In this document: piece by piece, positions 15,315 to 22,644 of the stretch
How positions within the stretch are numbered: the stretch's first letter is position 1
Layout: every line of letters starts with the position of its first letter
NCBI GenBank assembly: GCA_030156825.1
Contig: JASGLU010000019.1
Span: 1 to 34,004 of the forward strand
DNA from: Candidatus Atribacteria bacterium
GTDB taxonomy: Bacteria > Atribacterota > Atribacteria > Atribacterales > JASGLU01
Direction of reading: 5' to 3'
Length of the DNA stretch: 34,004 nucleotides
The notes under the pieces: model-generated
What the model was told of the DNA's origin: nothing
Seen by the model: the letters and a program-made list of their open reading frames with translations, nothing else
Database searches by the model: none
Translations under genes and position numbers: made by a program

Positions 15315-16826
15315 ATGGAAGAGGCAATTCTAAAGTTTGAGAATTTAACCAAGAGATTCCCTGGGGTGTTAGCCTTAAACCAGGTAAGTTTCGAGGTTCG
15401 AAAGGGAGAGGTTCATGCTTTAGTAGGGGAGAACGGGGCGGGTAAATCCACTTTGATAAAGATTGTTACCGGGGTTTACCCCCGCACCTCGGGTGAGCTT
15501 TTCTACCAGGGAAAAGCGGTCGAATTTCATAGTCCTCATGATGCCTTGAGAAATGGGATTGCCGCTATTTACCAGGAATTCAACTTGATTCCTGCCCTCT
15601 CAGTGGTGGAGAATATCTTTATGGGCCACTATTTTACCCAAAAGGGAGGGCTGGTTGATTGGGCCAAAATAAGAGAGGAAGCACAGCGACTTATTGATTT
15701 TTTAGAAGTAGATATTAATATTGATGCCCAGGTGCGGGATTTAGGAGTAGCTAAAAAACAAGTAGTAGAAATAGCTAAAGCTCTTTCCTACCAAGCACAA
15801 GTTTTGATTATGGATGAACCCACTGCCACTTTGGCCCAGAAAGAGATTGATACCTTGTTTCGGATCGTTAAATCTTTAAAAGAACAGGGAGTTACTATAA
15901 TTTATATTTCTCACCGCTTAGAAGAAATTTACCAGATTTGTGATCGGGTTACAGTGTTGCGGGATGGGAATTATATAGCCACCCGCAAGCTGACAGAGGT
16001 TCAAATGGAGGAAATTATTCAAATGATGGTGGGGAGAGAGGTGGTAGAAAGATTTCCTCGAACGCTTCATAAAGCTGGAGAAGAGGTTTTAAGGGTAGAA
16101 GGTTTGAGTCGAAGTGGAGTGCTGGAAGATATTAGTTTTAATCTTCATCGGCGAGAAATATTGGGCATAGCTGGGATGGTAGGGTCAGGCAGAACCGAGT
16201 TGCTGCGGGCGCTTTATGGTTTAGATCCGATTGATCAGGGTCAAGTTTGGATAAAAGGGGAAAAAGTAACTATCCATTCTCCGTTGGAGGCAATTAGTCG
16301 GGGTATTGCTCTGATCCCAGAAGAGAGAAAAACCCAAGGGTTGGTCTTACTTTTATCGGTGATGGAAAATATCGGTCTACCGATATTACCTCAAATTGCT
16401 AACCGGGGCTTCTTAGATGAAGAGGAACTGAAAAAAATTGCCCAGAAGATGGTTAAAACCTTGAATATTAGAACCCCTTCCATTTATCAGAGGGTTATGA
16501 ATCTGTCTGGAGGCAATCAACAAAAAGTGGTGTTAGCCAAATGGTTAGCCCGAGAAAGTGCTATTTACTTTTTTGATGAGCCTACCCGGGGGATCGATGT
16601 AGGAGCTAAAGTTGAAATTTATCACCTTATGAATCATCTAATTGAACAGGGGTCGGCTATACTGATGGTTTCTTCCGAGCTTCCCGAGATTTTGGCTTTA
16701 AGCGACCGGGTGTTGGTAATGAGGGAAGGTAGGATAGCTGGCGAATTAACCAAAGAAGAGGTGACTCAAGAGTCGGTTTTAAAATTGGCTGTGGGAAGGA
16801 GGAACGTCGGTGCCCAGTCTTCCTGA
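15315..16826 (+). CDS. Ribose-type sugar ABC transporter, double ATPase
   Basis: A 503-residue cytoplasmic ATPase with two nucleotide-binding halves in one chain, as in RbsA, XylG and MglA. First half: Walker A GENGAGKST and Walker B VLIMDEPTATL. Second half: a degenerate Walker A GMVGSGRTE, signature LSGGNQQKVVLAKWLA and Walker B YFFDEPTRGIDVG. The changed second Walker A is normal for this family. ATG 15315 fits better than the track's TTG 15291, which lies within the preceding gene. The permease gene overlaps its 3' end by 17 bases. It powers uptake of a monosaccharide, whose identity is not given by sequence. Confidence 0.92.
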   Translation: MEEAILKFENLTKRFPGVLALNQVSFEVRKGEVHALVGENGAGKSTLIKIVTGVYPRTSGELFYQGKAVEFHSPHDALRNGIAAIYQEFNLIPALSVVENIFMGHYFTQKGGLVDWAKIREEAQRLIDFLEVDINIDAQVRDLGVAKKQVVEIAKALSYQAQVLIMDEPTATLAQKEIDTLFRIVKSLKEQGVTIIYISHRLEEIYQICDRVTVLRDGNYIATRKLTEVQMEEIIQMMVGREVVERFPRTLHKAGEEVLRVEGLSRSGVLEDISFNLHRREILGIAGMVGSGRTELLRALYGLDPIDQGQVWIKGEKVTIHSPLEAISRGIALIPEERKTQGLVLLLSVMENIGLPILPQIANRGFLDEEELKKIAQKMVKTLNIRTPSIYQRVMNLSGGNQQKVVLAKWLARESAIYFFDEPTRGIDVGAKVEIYHLMNHLIEQGSAILMVSSELPEILALSDRVLVMREGRIAGELTKEEVTQESVLKLAVGRRNVGAQSS

Positions 16827-17796
16827 GGAAAAGACTACTTCTGTTAGTATAGCTGGAAGATTTTTTATCTTTTGGGAAAAAGCAGGTATTCTTTTAGCTT
16901 TTATTGTGGTGTGCGTGGTTTTTGGCATCTTAACCCCGGTTTTTTTCCATCCTTTAAATATTTTAAACGTTATCCGCCAGGTATCTATTATTGGGGTTAT
17001 GGCTGTCGGGATGACTTTTGTGATTTTGTTGGCCGGGATTGACCTTTCAGTTGGTTCGATTGTAGCTTTTACCGGGATTATTGCAGCTGCTTTTCAAGTA
17101 AAATGGGGTGGGAGCCTTTTTCTAAGCATTGTAGTTCCTCTTTTAATTGGGGCTGGGATCGGTTTCTTTAACGGTTTTGTTTCTACCAAAGGTGGGCTTC
17201 ACCCGTTTATTGTTACCTTGGGAAGCATGAGCATTTTTCGGGGAGCTACCCTTTTGGTGGCTCAGGGACGACCAATTTCTGGTATGAGCCCTGAATTCCG
17301 CTTTATTGGAGCCGGAATGGTAGGTCCGATTCCCTTCCCGGTTATCTTGTTTTTGGGGAGCGTAGTGGTAGCCGGCATTGTCCTTCGGAAAACGGTTTTT
17401 GGGCGTTATATTTATGCTATTGGCGGTAATCCGGAGGCTGCTTTGTTGTCGGGAATTAGAGTGGACCGCTATAAAATTTTGGCTTTTACGATTTTAGGTT
17501 TCCTTGCAGGCTTAAGTGGCTTAATCCTTACTTCTCGTCTTAACTCGGGAGAACTGGTAGCCGGTCAGGGGTACGAGCTGGACGTTATTGCTTCGGTGAT
17601 AATTGGAGGCACCAGTTTGATGGGGGGAGAGGGGGGAGTTTATGGTAGTTTGATTGGCGCCCTTTTAATCGGGGTAATTTCTAATGGTTTGAACCTTTTG
17701 GGAGTTCAACCCTATTGGCAAATGATTGTAAAAGGAGCTATTATTATACTGGCTGTGTTGTTAGATAAAATGAGGCAGCGTTTTAGAGCCAGTTAA
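16810..17796 (+). CDS. Ribose-type sugar ABC transporter permease
   Basis: A 328-residue inner-membrane permease of the RbsC type with about eight to ten hydrophobic segments. VGMTFVILLAGIDLSVGSIVAFTGIIAA is the family hallmark. GGNPEAALLSGIRVDRYKILAFTILGFLAGLSGLI and IASVIIGGTSLMGGEGGVYGSLIGALLIG are the other conserved blocks. It begins at GTG within the end of the ATPase gene, behind GGAAGGAGGAA. It forms a homodimeric channel for the double ATPase and receives sugar from the binding protein encoded next. Confidence 0.93.
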   Translation: MPSLPEEKTTSVSIAGRFFIFWEKAGILLAFIVVCVVFGILTPVFFHPLNILNVIRQVSIIGVMAVGMTFVILLAGIDLSVGSIVAFTGIIAAAFQVKWGGSLFLSIVVPLLIGAGIGFFNGFVSTKGGLHPFIVTLGSMSIFRGATLLVAQGRPISGMSPEFRFIGAGMVGPIPFPVILFLGSVVVAGIVLRKTVFGRYIYAIGGNPEAALLSGIRVDRYKILAFTILGFLAGLSGLILTSRLNSGELVAGQGYELDVIASVIIGGTSLMGGEGGVYGSLIGALLIGVISNGLNLLGVQPYWQMIVKGAIIILAVLLDKMRQRFRAS

Positions 17797-17887
17797 AGGA
17801 GGTGAGGTTGATTCCTTGTTTTTAAGCTTTTTAGGCAATTTTATCTTAAGGTAAGCATTTTTCACAAAATGAAGGGAGGAAGGTCAA

Positions 17888-18853
17888 ATGAAAAAGTTAA
17901 TTAGTTTGTTAGTGGTTTTGATGGTAGTCTTTTCTTTCCTTTTTGGTTCAATAGCTTTGGCCCAAGAAGAGCTTACCATTGGTTTGTCTTTCCCCAGTCT
18001 TTCCTTTGCCTGGTTTTCTTTCTTGGAAGAGGCGGTAAAGGAAAAGGCCGCTCAATTAGGGGGAATAGAGGTAATATCTTTGGAAGCTGAGGATAAAGTT
18101 TCTAATCAGATTTCGATTATCGAGGACATGATTATCAGGGGAGTAGATGGAGTATTACTTGTTCCGATTGAAGTGGAAGCGGTAGTGCCAGCGGTAGAAG
18201 CTTTAAACCAGGCCAATATACCGGTAGTTACCGTGGATCGCCGGATCAAAGAGGATGCACCAGTGGAGGTTTTGTGCCATGTGGGAGCGGATAATGTTGA
18301 GGGTGGAAGGAAAGCTGGCCAATTTGTGGTGGATAAACTTATCGAAAAATATGGCGCCCCCAAAGGAGTGGTAATTGAACTTATCGGTACTCCGGGAGCC
18401 GGACCGGCTATTGATCGTAGTGGTGGCTTCAACGAAATAATTGGACAGTATCCTGATATCATAATCAAAAGTCAAACTGCTAACTTTCGCCGGGATGATG
18501 GTATGAGGGTAATGGAAGATTTCATCATGAGTACTCCCGAGATTGATGCGGTGTTTGGTGGAAATGATGAAATGGTTTTAGGAGCTATCCAGGCCATGCA
18601 GGCCAGTGGAATGCTGGATGTAGAAGAAGTTATCACTGTAGGTTTTGATGCTCTGCCCGAGTCTTTGGAGCTTATTGAGCAAGGTATTTTAGATGCTACT
18701 ATCGAACAATTTCCGGGAAGACAGGCTTCTACCGCTTTTGAAGTTTTAGTTAACTATCTCTGGGAAGGACAAGAACCGGCAGATAAGGTAATTTTAATCG
18801 AGCCAGCGGTAATCACTAAAGAAAACCTGGATCAGGCAGAAAAGAGTTTTTAA
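17888..18853 (+). CDS. Ribose-type sugar ABC transporter, periplasmic binding protein
   Basis: A 321-residue secreted binding protein. The signal peptide MKKLISLLVVLMVVFSFLFGSIALA is followed by QEELTIGLS, with cleavage after ALA and no lipobox Cys, so it is periplasmic. The fold is the RbsB/type-1 sugar-binding family: ISIIEDMIIRGVDGVLLVPIEVEAV, IPVVTVDRR, GADNVEGGRKAGQFV, and GNDEMVLGAIQAMQASG. The ligand is probably a pentose, hexose or deoxy-sugar. The FucK-like gene downstream makes L-fucose or a related sugar a fair guess. A 91-base gap upstream may hold a weak extra promoter. A strong terminator follows the gene. Confidence 0.91.
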   Translation: MKKLISLLVVLMVVFSFLFGSIALAQEELTIGLSFPSLSFAWFSFLEEAVKEKAAQLGGIEVISLEAEDKVSNQISIIEDMIIRGVDGVLLVPIEVEAVVPAVEALNQANIPVVTVDRRIKEDAPVEVLCHVGADNVEGGRKAGQFVVDKLIEKYGAPKGVVIELIGTPGAGPAIDRSGGFNEIIGQYPDIIIKSQTANFRRDDGMRVMEDFIMSTPEIDAVFGGNDEMVLGAIQAMQASGMLDVEEVITVGFDALPESLELIEQGILDATIEQFPGRQASTAFEVLVNYLWEGQEPADKVILIEPAVITKENLDQAEKSF

Positions 18854-18876
18854 GGCGTAAACTTTAATAATTTTGG

Positions 18877-18907
18877 AGGGGGGAGAGCTACTATCTCCCC
18901 CCTTTTT
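18877..18907 (+). terminator. Intrinsic terminator after the sugar-binding protein gene
   Basis: AGGGGGGAGA (18877-18886), loop GCTACTA, TCTCCCCCCT (18894-18903), then a run of T ending at 18907. It is a classical rho-independent terminator. The kinase gene lies directly after it with no clear promoter, so kinase expression probably depends on partial read-through. Confidence 0.85.
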
Positions 18908-18957
18908 GTTTGTCGAAATTAGTGGTTATTCAAAGTTGGGGAGGAGGATGGTTAGAG

Positions 18958-20475
18958 GTGGAAAAGTATTTTTTGGTTTTAGATTGTGGTGCCACCAGTC
19001 TGCGGGCGGTAGCGATGGGGGAGAAGGGAGAAATTTTATCCATTGCTTCTTTACCCAATGCCCCTGAGAAACAAGCAGGCACTCCCGACTACCTTATCTG
19101 GGACCTGGAAGAAATATGGCAGAAACTTTGCCAGTCAACCCGTCAGGTAATATCTCAGGTGGAAGGAGAAATAGCGGCCATTACCGTGACCACTTTTGGG
19201 GCCGATGGGGCACCGATTAAAAAAGACGGCAGTTTAACTTATCCGGTGATTTCCTGGCAGTGTAACCGGACTTTAAAGTGGGTGAACAAAATTCCTTCTA
19301 TGATTGACCCCCGGGAAATTTTCCGTATTACCGGTTATCAGATTATTCCATTTAATACCCTTTTGAAGTTGCTCTGGTTGCGAGAGAATAACCCAGAATC
19401 TCTGGACCAAGCTGACACTTTTTTAATGATGCCCGGTTTGTTAAGTTTTAAACTTTGTGGAGAGAAAAGCATTGATTACTCAATTGCTTCTACTACTATG
19501 ATGTTTGATGTCGAGAACCGCACTTGGTCTCAGCGGTTACTTACTCTGGCCGGTATTGATTCCAACTTTTTTCCGTCCTTGATTCAACCGGGGGAAATCA
19601 TTGGACAGGTAACTAAAAAGGCGAGTGAAGAGACGGGGATTCCGACTGGGGTGCCGGTGGTGGCTTCTGGCCATGATACCCAGTTTGCTTTGATTGGCTC
19701 ACTGGCCAGTGAAAAAGAACTTGCTCTTAGTTCTGGCACTTGGGAGATCGCTGCCTTGCGAATCCCTTACTATCAGGATTCAGGCCTGGCTTTTGAATTG
19801 GGAATTTTAACCGAGCTGGATGCTGAAGCCGGTCTTTGGAACCCCCAAATGTTAATGGTAGCGGGCGGGGTAGTGGAGTGGGTACGCCGGAATCTGTTTT
19901 CCGATTTAAAAGATCGGTCGGATATTTACCAAATTATGATCAAAGAAGCTCAGTCGGTTTCTCCGGGCGCGGGAGGAGCAACTGTGGTGCCGGCTTTTAT
20001 GCCCTCAGGTCCTACCAAACCCTATCAAACCAAGGGAACGATTTTGGGATTGGGTTTAACCACCGATCGGGCTCAGATAGCTCGAGCCACCTTCGAGGGG
20101 TTATCTTTCCAGTTAAGACAAGCGATGGAAGCTTTGCAGGAAGTTTACTCTTTCCGACCGGAAGCGGTCCGAGCAGTGGGTGGAGGCTCTAAAAATACAC
20201 TTTGGAACCAAATTAGAGCAGATGTACTTAACTTACCGGTGGTAACTACCTCTTGTCAGGAAGCTACGGTTTTAGGAGCGACTATGTTTTCCATGATAGG
20301 CTCGGGTATGGTTAATTCCTTGGAAGAAGCAAAGCAAAAAATAACTCTCCAAACCCAGATTTGGGAACCTTCTTCTTGGGTTAGCCGCTACCAAGATATT
20401 TTTCAAGATTACCAGAAACTTCCTGGTTATTTAGCTCCTTATTATCGGGAACGGAATTCTAAAGAAACTCTTTAG
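18958..20475 (+). CDS. fucK: L-fuculokinase-like FGGY carbohydrate kinase
   Basis: A 505-residue cytoplasmic kinase of the FGGY family. Several blocks match what I recall of E. coli L-fuculokinase: LVLDCGATSLRAV at the start, ITVTTFGADGAPIKKDG, YPVISWQCNRTLKWV, GHDTQFALIG, LSSGTWEIA, ELDAEAGLWNPQM and VGGGSKNTLWNQIRADVLNLPV. FucK phosphorylates L-fuculose at O1 and also D-ribulose. I start at GTG 18958 behind GAGGAGG (18941-18947), because the track start at TTG 18910 has no ribosome site and abuts the terminator. It ends in a 17-base convergent overlap with the C_GCAxxG_C_C gene. Neither fucose isomerase (FucI) nor fuculose-phosphate aldolase (FucA) is in the window. Confidence 0.8.
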   Translation: MEKYFLVLDCGATSLRAVAMGEKGEILSIASLPNAPEKQAGTPDYLIWDLEEIWQKLCQSTRQVISQVEGEIAAITVTTFGADGAPIKKDGSLTYPVISWQCNRTLKWVNKIPSMIDPREIFRITGYQIIPFNTLLKLLWLRENNPESLDQADTFLMMPGLLSFKLCGEKSIDYSIASTTMMFDVENRTWSQRLLTLAGIDSNFFPSLIQPGEIIGQVTKKASEETGIPTGVPVVASGHDTQFALIGSLASEKELALSSGTWEIAALRIPYYQDSGLAFELGILTELDAEAGLWNPQMLMVAGGVVEWVRRNLFSDLKDRSDIYQIMIKEAQSVSPGAGGATVVPAFMPSGPTKPYQTKGTILGLGLTTDRAQIARATFEGLSFQLRQAMEALQEVYSFRPEAVRAVGGGSKNTLWNQIRADVLNLPVVTTSCQEATVLGATMFSMIGSGMVNSLEEAKQKITLQTQIWEPSSWVSRYQDIFQDYQKLPGYLAPYYRERNSKETL

Positions 20476-20881
20476 CCAAATCTTCTACCGTTTGAATGAT
20501 GGTGTGGCATTTATCTCGTAAGTGGTTTTGCCGGTAAATTTTTAGACCTTCTTCCGTGTTTAGGGGTACTCCAATGAGATCGATACAATCGGTGTGCCCC
20601 AGCTTCTCTCCTACCTTTTTTAGGAAAGCTTCTACTCTTTGGTAGAGCTCATCTCGGGTTTTTTTATCCTGGGGGTCTCGTCGGCCATACTTGATTCCCA
20701 GGGCCATGACTGCTCCGGAAATTGCGCCACAGATTCGGCCAGTGTGACCAACTCCTCCTCCGAAGCCGGTAGCAATTTGGGGGAGGAGTTCATTTTGCAC
20801 TCCCAGATACTCTGCTAACCCCTGTAAAGTAGACTCAGCACAGTTAAATCCCTTATCATGAAAATCTGAGGCGGTAGCCAC
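20459..20881 (-). CDS. C_GCAxxG_C_C family redox protein
   Basis: A small 140-residue soluble protein of the C_GCAxxG_C_C family, with cysteines at 14 (GFNCAES), 51 (GRICGAISG), 99 (HTDCIDL) and 125 (RDKCHTI). The glycine-rich ATGFGGGVGHTGRICGAISGAVMALGI block is the family core. The spaced cysteines suggest a metal or redox centre, but the biochemical role is not known to me. It starts at GTG behind AAAGGAAGTG. It lies 13 bases after the hemerythrin gene, and is the last gene of the five-gene minus-strand run, overlapping fucK tail to tail. Confidence 0.85.
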   Translation of the reverse strand: MATASDFHDKGFNCAESTLQGLAEYLGVQNELLPQIATGFGGGVGHTGRICGAISGAVMALGIKYGRRDPQDKKTRDELYQRVEAFLKKVGEKLGHTDCIDLIGVPLNTEEGLKIYRQNHLRDKCHTIIQTVEDLAKEFL

Positions 20882-20894
20882 AAAATCACTTCCT

Positions 20895-21299
20895 TTAAAG
20901 TAGGTTTTTTTGCTTTAAATAGTTACCAAATTCTCGATCGGTTTGACTGATGTGGTTTATCAACCATTCCATAACCATTTGGTTGACCTGAACTACAAAC
21001 TGGAGGCTTGGCCCTTGTTCCTCAAAGCGGTTTTTGAGGGCGGAAAAACTCTGGGTGAAGTTTTGATGTTGAAGTCGATGGGTAGGAAGTTGGGGGTAAG
21101 CATGTTCGGTCATATATTGTTCTTCATCTTGGAAGTGGGTTATTACGTAGTCTTCCAGAAATTGGATAATGTTTCTCACCGCTTCTTTTCCTTTGCCTTG
21201 CCGGCAAGCCTCCATTAGCTGATCAACCTGTTTGATCAGTTGTTGGTGTTGGTGGTCAATTTTTGGTATCCCAATGGCCAAACTGTCATTCCATTTCAA
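20895..21299 (-). CDS. Bacteriohemerythrin
   Basis: A 134-residue single-domain hemerythrin, a non-heme di-iron protein that binds O2. All seven expected ligands are visible: His18 (IDHQH), His55 and Glu59 (HFQDE), His74 and His78 (HRLQH), His116 and Asp121 (HISQTD). In anaerobes such proteins are thought to carry or scavenge oxygen. It starts at TTG, which gives MKWNDSLAIGIPKIDHQH, behind CAGGAGG. It sits 29 bases after the SDR gene and 13 before the C_GCAxxG_C_C gene, which suggests that both cysteine protein and hemerythrin serve the oxygen safety of the same operon. Confidence 0.93.
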   Translation of the reverse strand: MKWNDSLAIGIPKIDHQHQQLIKQVDQLMEACRQGKGKEAVRNIIQFLEDYVITHFQDEEQYMTEHAYPQLPTHRLQHQNFTQSFSALKNRFEEQGPSLQFVVQVNQMVMEWLINHISQTDREFGNYLKQKNLL

Positions 21300-21328
21300 G
21301 TTTATCGCCTCCTGGGTAGAAGTTTAAT

Positions 21329-22120
21329 CTAAAATACAAATCGAACTGCTCCTCCATCAACTCCGATGGCGGTACCGGTGAGATAAGTTGCCTGGTTAGA
21401 ACACAAAAATGAGACCAAAGCCGCAACTTCTTCTGGCCTACCATATCTTTTCAAGGGGATTACCTCTTCTGCTTCCTGCTTGATAGTTGTTAGTGGCTGG
21501 CCGCTCCGAGTAGCCTTTTCTTCCAGTAATTGGATAGCTCGGTCGGTTGCGATTGAGCCTGGACAAACTACGTTAAAAAGAATATTTCGATGAGCATAGG
21601 CCCGAGAGAGACTTTTGGATAAAGCGTTCACTCCACTTCTTAACACGTTAGAGAGTAAAAGATTATCTATCGGTTCTTTAATCGAGGTGGAGGTTAGGTA
21701 AACCACTCTTCCCCAATTTTTGGTTTCCATCTGGGGAAGGAAAGCCTTGGTTAAGCGGATAGTGCTCATGAGAAGTGAATCAAACGACCGGTACCAGTCT
21801 TCCTCGGAAAGGGAAGAAAGATCACCGGGAGGTGGACCACCACTGTTTATTACTAAGATATCCACTCCCGAGAATTTGCGATTAATGTAACCTACCAGCT
21901 TTTGAATGTCTTCTCTGTTACCCAAATTGCAAGGGAAAAAATGACAGCTTTTACCTGTTTTCTCTTTAATTTCTTTTTGGGCTCTTTCCAGTTTAGCTTG
22001 AGAACGGGAAGAGAGAATGACTTGAGCGCCCTCCTGGGCTAATTCTTGAGCAACCGCTTTCCCTATTCCCTGACTGCTTGCGGTTACCAAAGCCACTTTG
22101 TTGGTTATTCCTAAGTCCAT
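21329..22120 (-). CDS. Short-chain dehydrogenase/reductase with altered catalytic motif
   Basis: A 263-residue SDR with an NAD(P)-binding Rossmann motif TASSQGIG (13-20) and the C-terminal end TGTAIGVDGGAVRF, like FabG. The usual NNAG is INSGG. If Ser144 of LTSTS is the catalytic serine, the YxxxK pair expected at 157 and 161 is Ser157 and Arg161 (LLSNVLRSG). This matches a known FabG-like subgroup that lacks the standard tetrad, so a substrate should not be assumed. It may use a shifted active site or be non-classical. ATG behind ACGGAGG. It lies 38 bases after the double-ACT gene, within the PaaK operon. Confidence 0.88.
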   Translation of the reverse strand: MDLGITNKVALVTASSQGIGKAVAQELAQEGAQVILSSRSQAKLERAQKEIKEKTGKSCHFFPCNLGNREDIQKLVGYINRKFSGVDILVINSGGPPPGDLSSLSEEDWYRSFDSLLMSTIRLTKAFLPQMETKNWGRVVYLTSTSIKEPIDNLLLSNVLRSGVNALSKSLSRAYAHRNILFNVVCPGSIATDRAIQLLEEKATRSGQPLTTIKQEAEEVIPLKRYGRPEEVAALVSFLCSNQATYLTGTAIGVDGGAVRFVF

Positions 22121-22158
22121 TTTTTGCCTCCGTTTTTCATTTTATCCCCTGGTTGGTT

Positions 22159-22587
22159 CTAATATTGGTAAATTTCTTCATCATTCAAAACCCGCAAACC
22201 GCTTCTCTCTAAGATGCTTTGGGCGTGAGGTTGACTTTCTACTTGAATTATCAAAACCGACCGCTCGCCGGTTTTGACCACAAATCCGTAAGCATCTTCG
22301 ATATTAATTTGGTTTTGAGAAAGGATTTTGGCTATTTTATGTAGTCCTCCCGGTTGGTCTTCCATGATTACTGCGATAACCTCTTGTAAATAAGCCGGGA
22401 TATCGTGAGAATGTAAAAGTTCGTAAGCCTTCTGAGGTTGGTCTACTAAAAGTTTAATCACCCCAAAACCATTGGCACTGGAGATGGTAATTGCCCGCAA
22501 GTTAATTTGGTTTTGGGCTAAAATTCCGGTTATTTTTTCAATTCTTCCCGGCTTGTTTTCGGCAAAAACTGAAATTTGATAAGCCAT
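22159..22587 (-). CDS. Double ACT-domain protein
   Basis: A 142-residue protein made of two ACT domains: residues about 3-70 (ISVFAENKPGRIEKITGILAQNQINLRAITI) and 72-140 (IAVIMEDQPGGLHKIAKILSQNQINIEDAYGF). ACT domains bind amino acids, so this is a probable small-molecule sensor with no catalytic domain of its own. Genes of this type are commonly found beside phenylacetate-CoA ligase-like genes, as here, and may sense aromatic or branched amino acids. It has a strong AAGGAGG site. A stem-loop in the 57-base gap from paaK ends right at that site. Confidence 0.9.
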   Translation of the reverse strand: MAYQISVFAENKPGRIEKITGILAQNQINLRAITISSANGFGVIKLLVDQPQKAYELLHSHDIPAYLQEVIAVIMEDQPGGLHKIAKILSQNQINIEDAYGFVVKTGERSVLIIQVESQPHAQSILERSGLRVLNDEEIYQY

Positions 22588-22600
22588 TTATCTTTTCCTC

Positions 22601-22635
22601 CTTTCCTGCTGGAGATAATTGGTTCAAGCAGAAAG
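22601..22635 (-). promoter_or_regulatory. Stem-loop abutting the ACT-gene ribosome site
   Basis: On the minus strand, CTTTCTGCT (22635-22627) can pair with AGCAGGAAAG (22610-22601) with a single bulged base. The 3' arm runs straight into the ribosome site of the ACT gene. It may affect translation or mRNA processing between paaK and the ACT gene. Only the sequence match is seen. Confidence 0.35.
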
Positions 22636-22644
22636 TTAGTTTAA

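Noticed and set aside
17797-17887. Shared TTTTTAAGCTTTTT between this gap and the left-edge repeat
   Set aside because: It is a short AT-rich near-palindrome, likely to recur by chance, and the flanks do not match.
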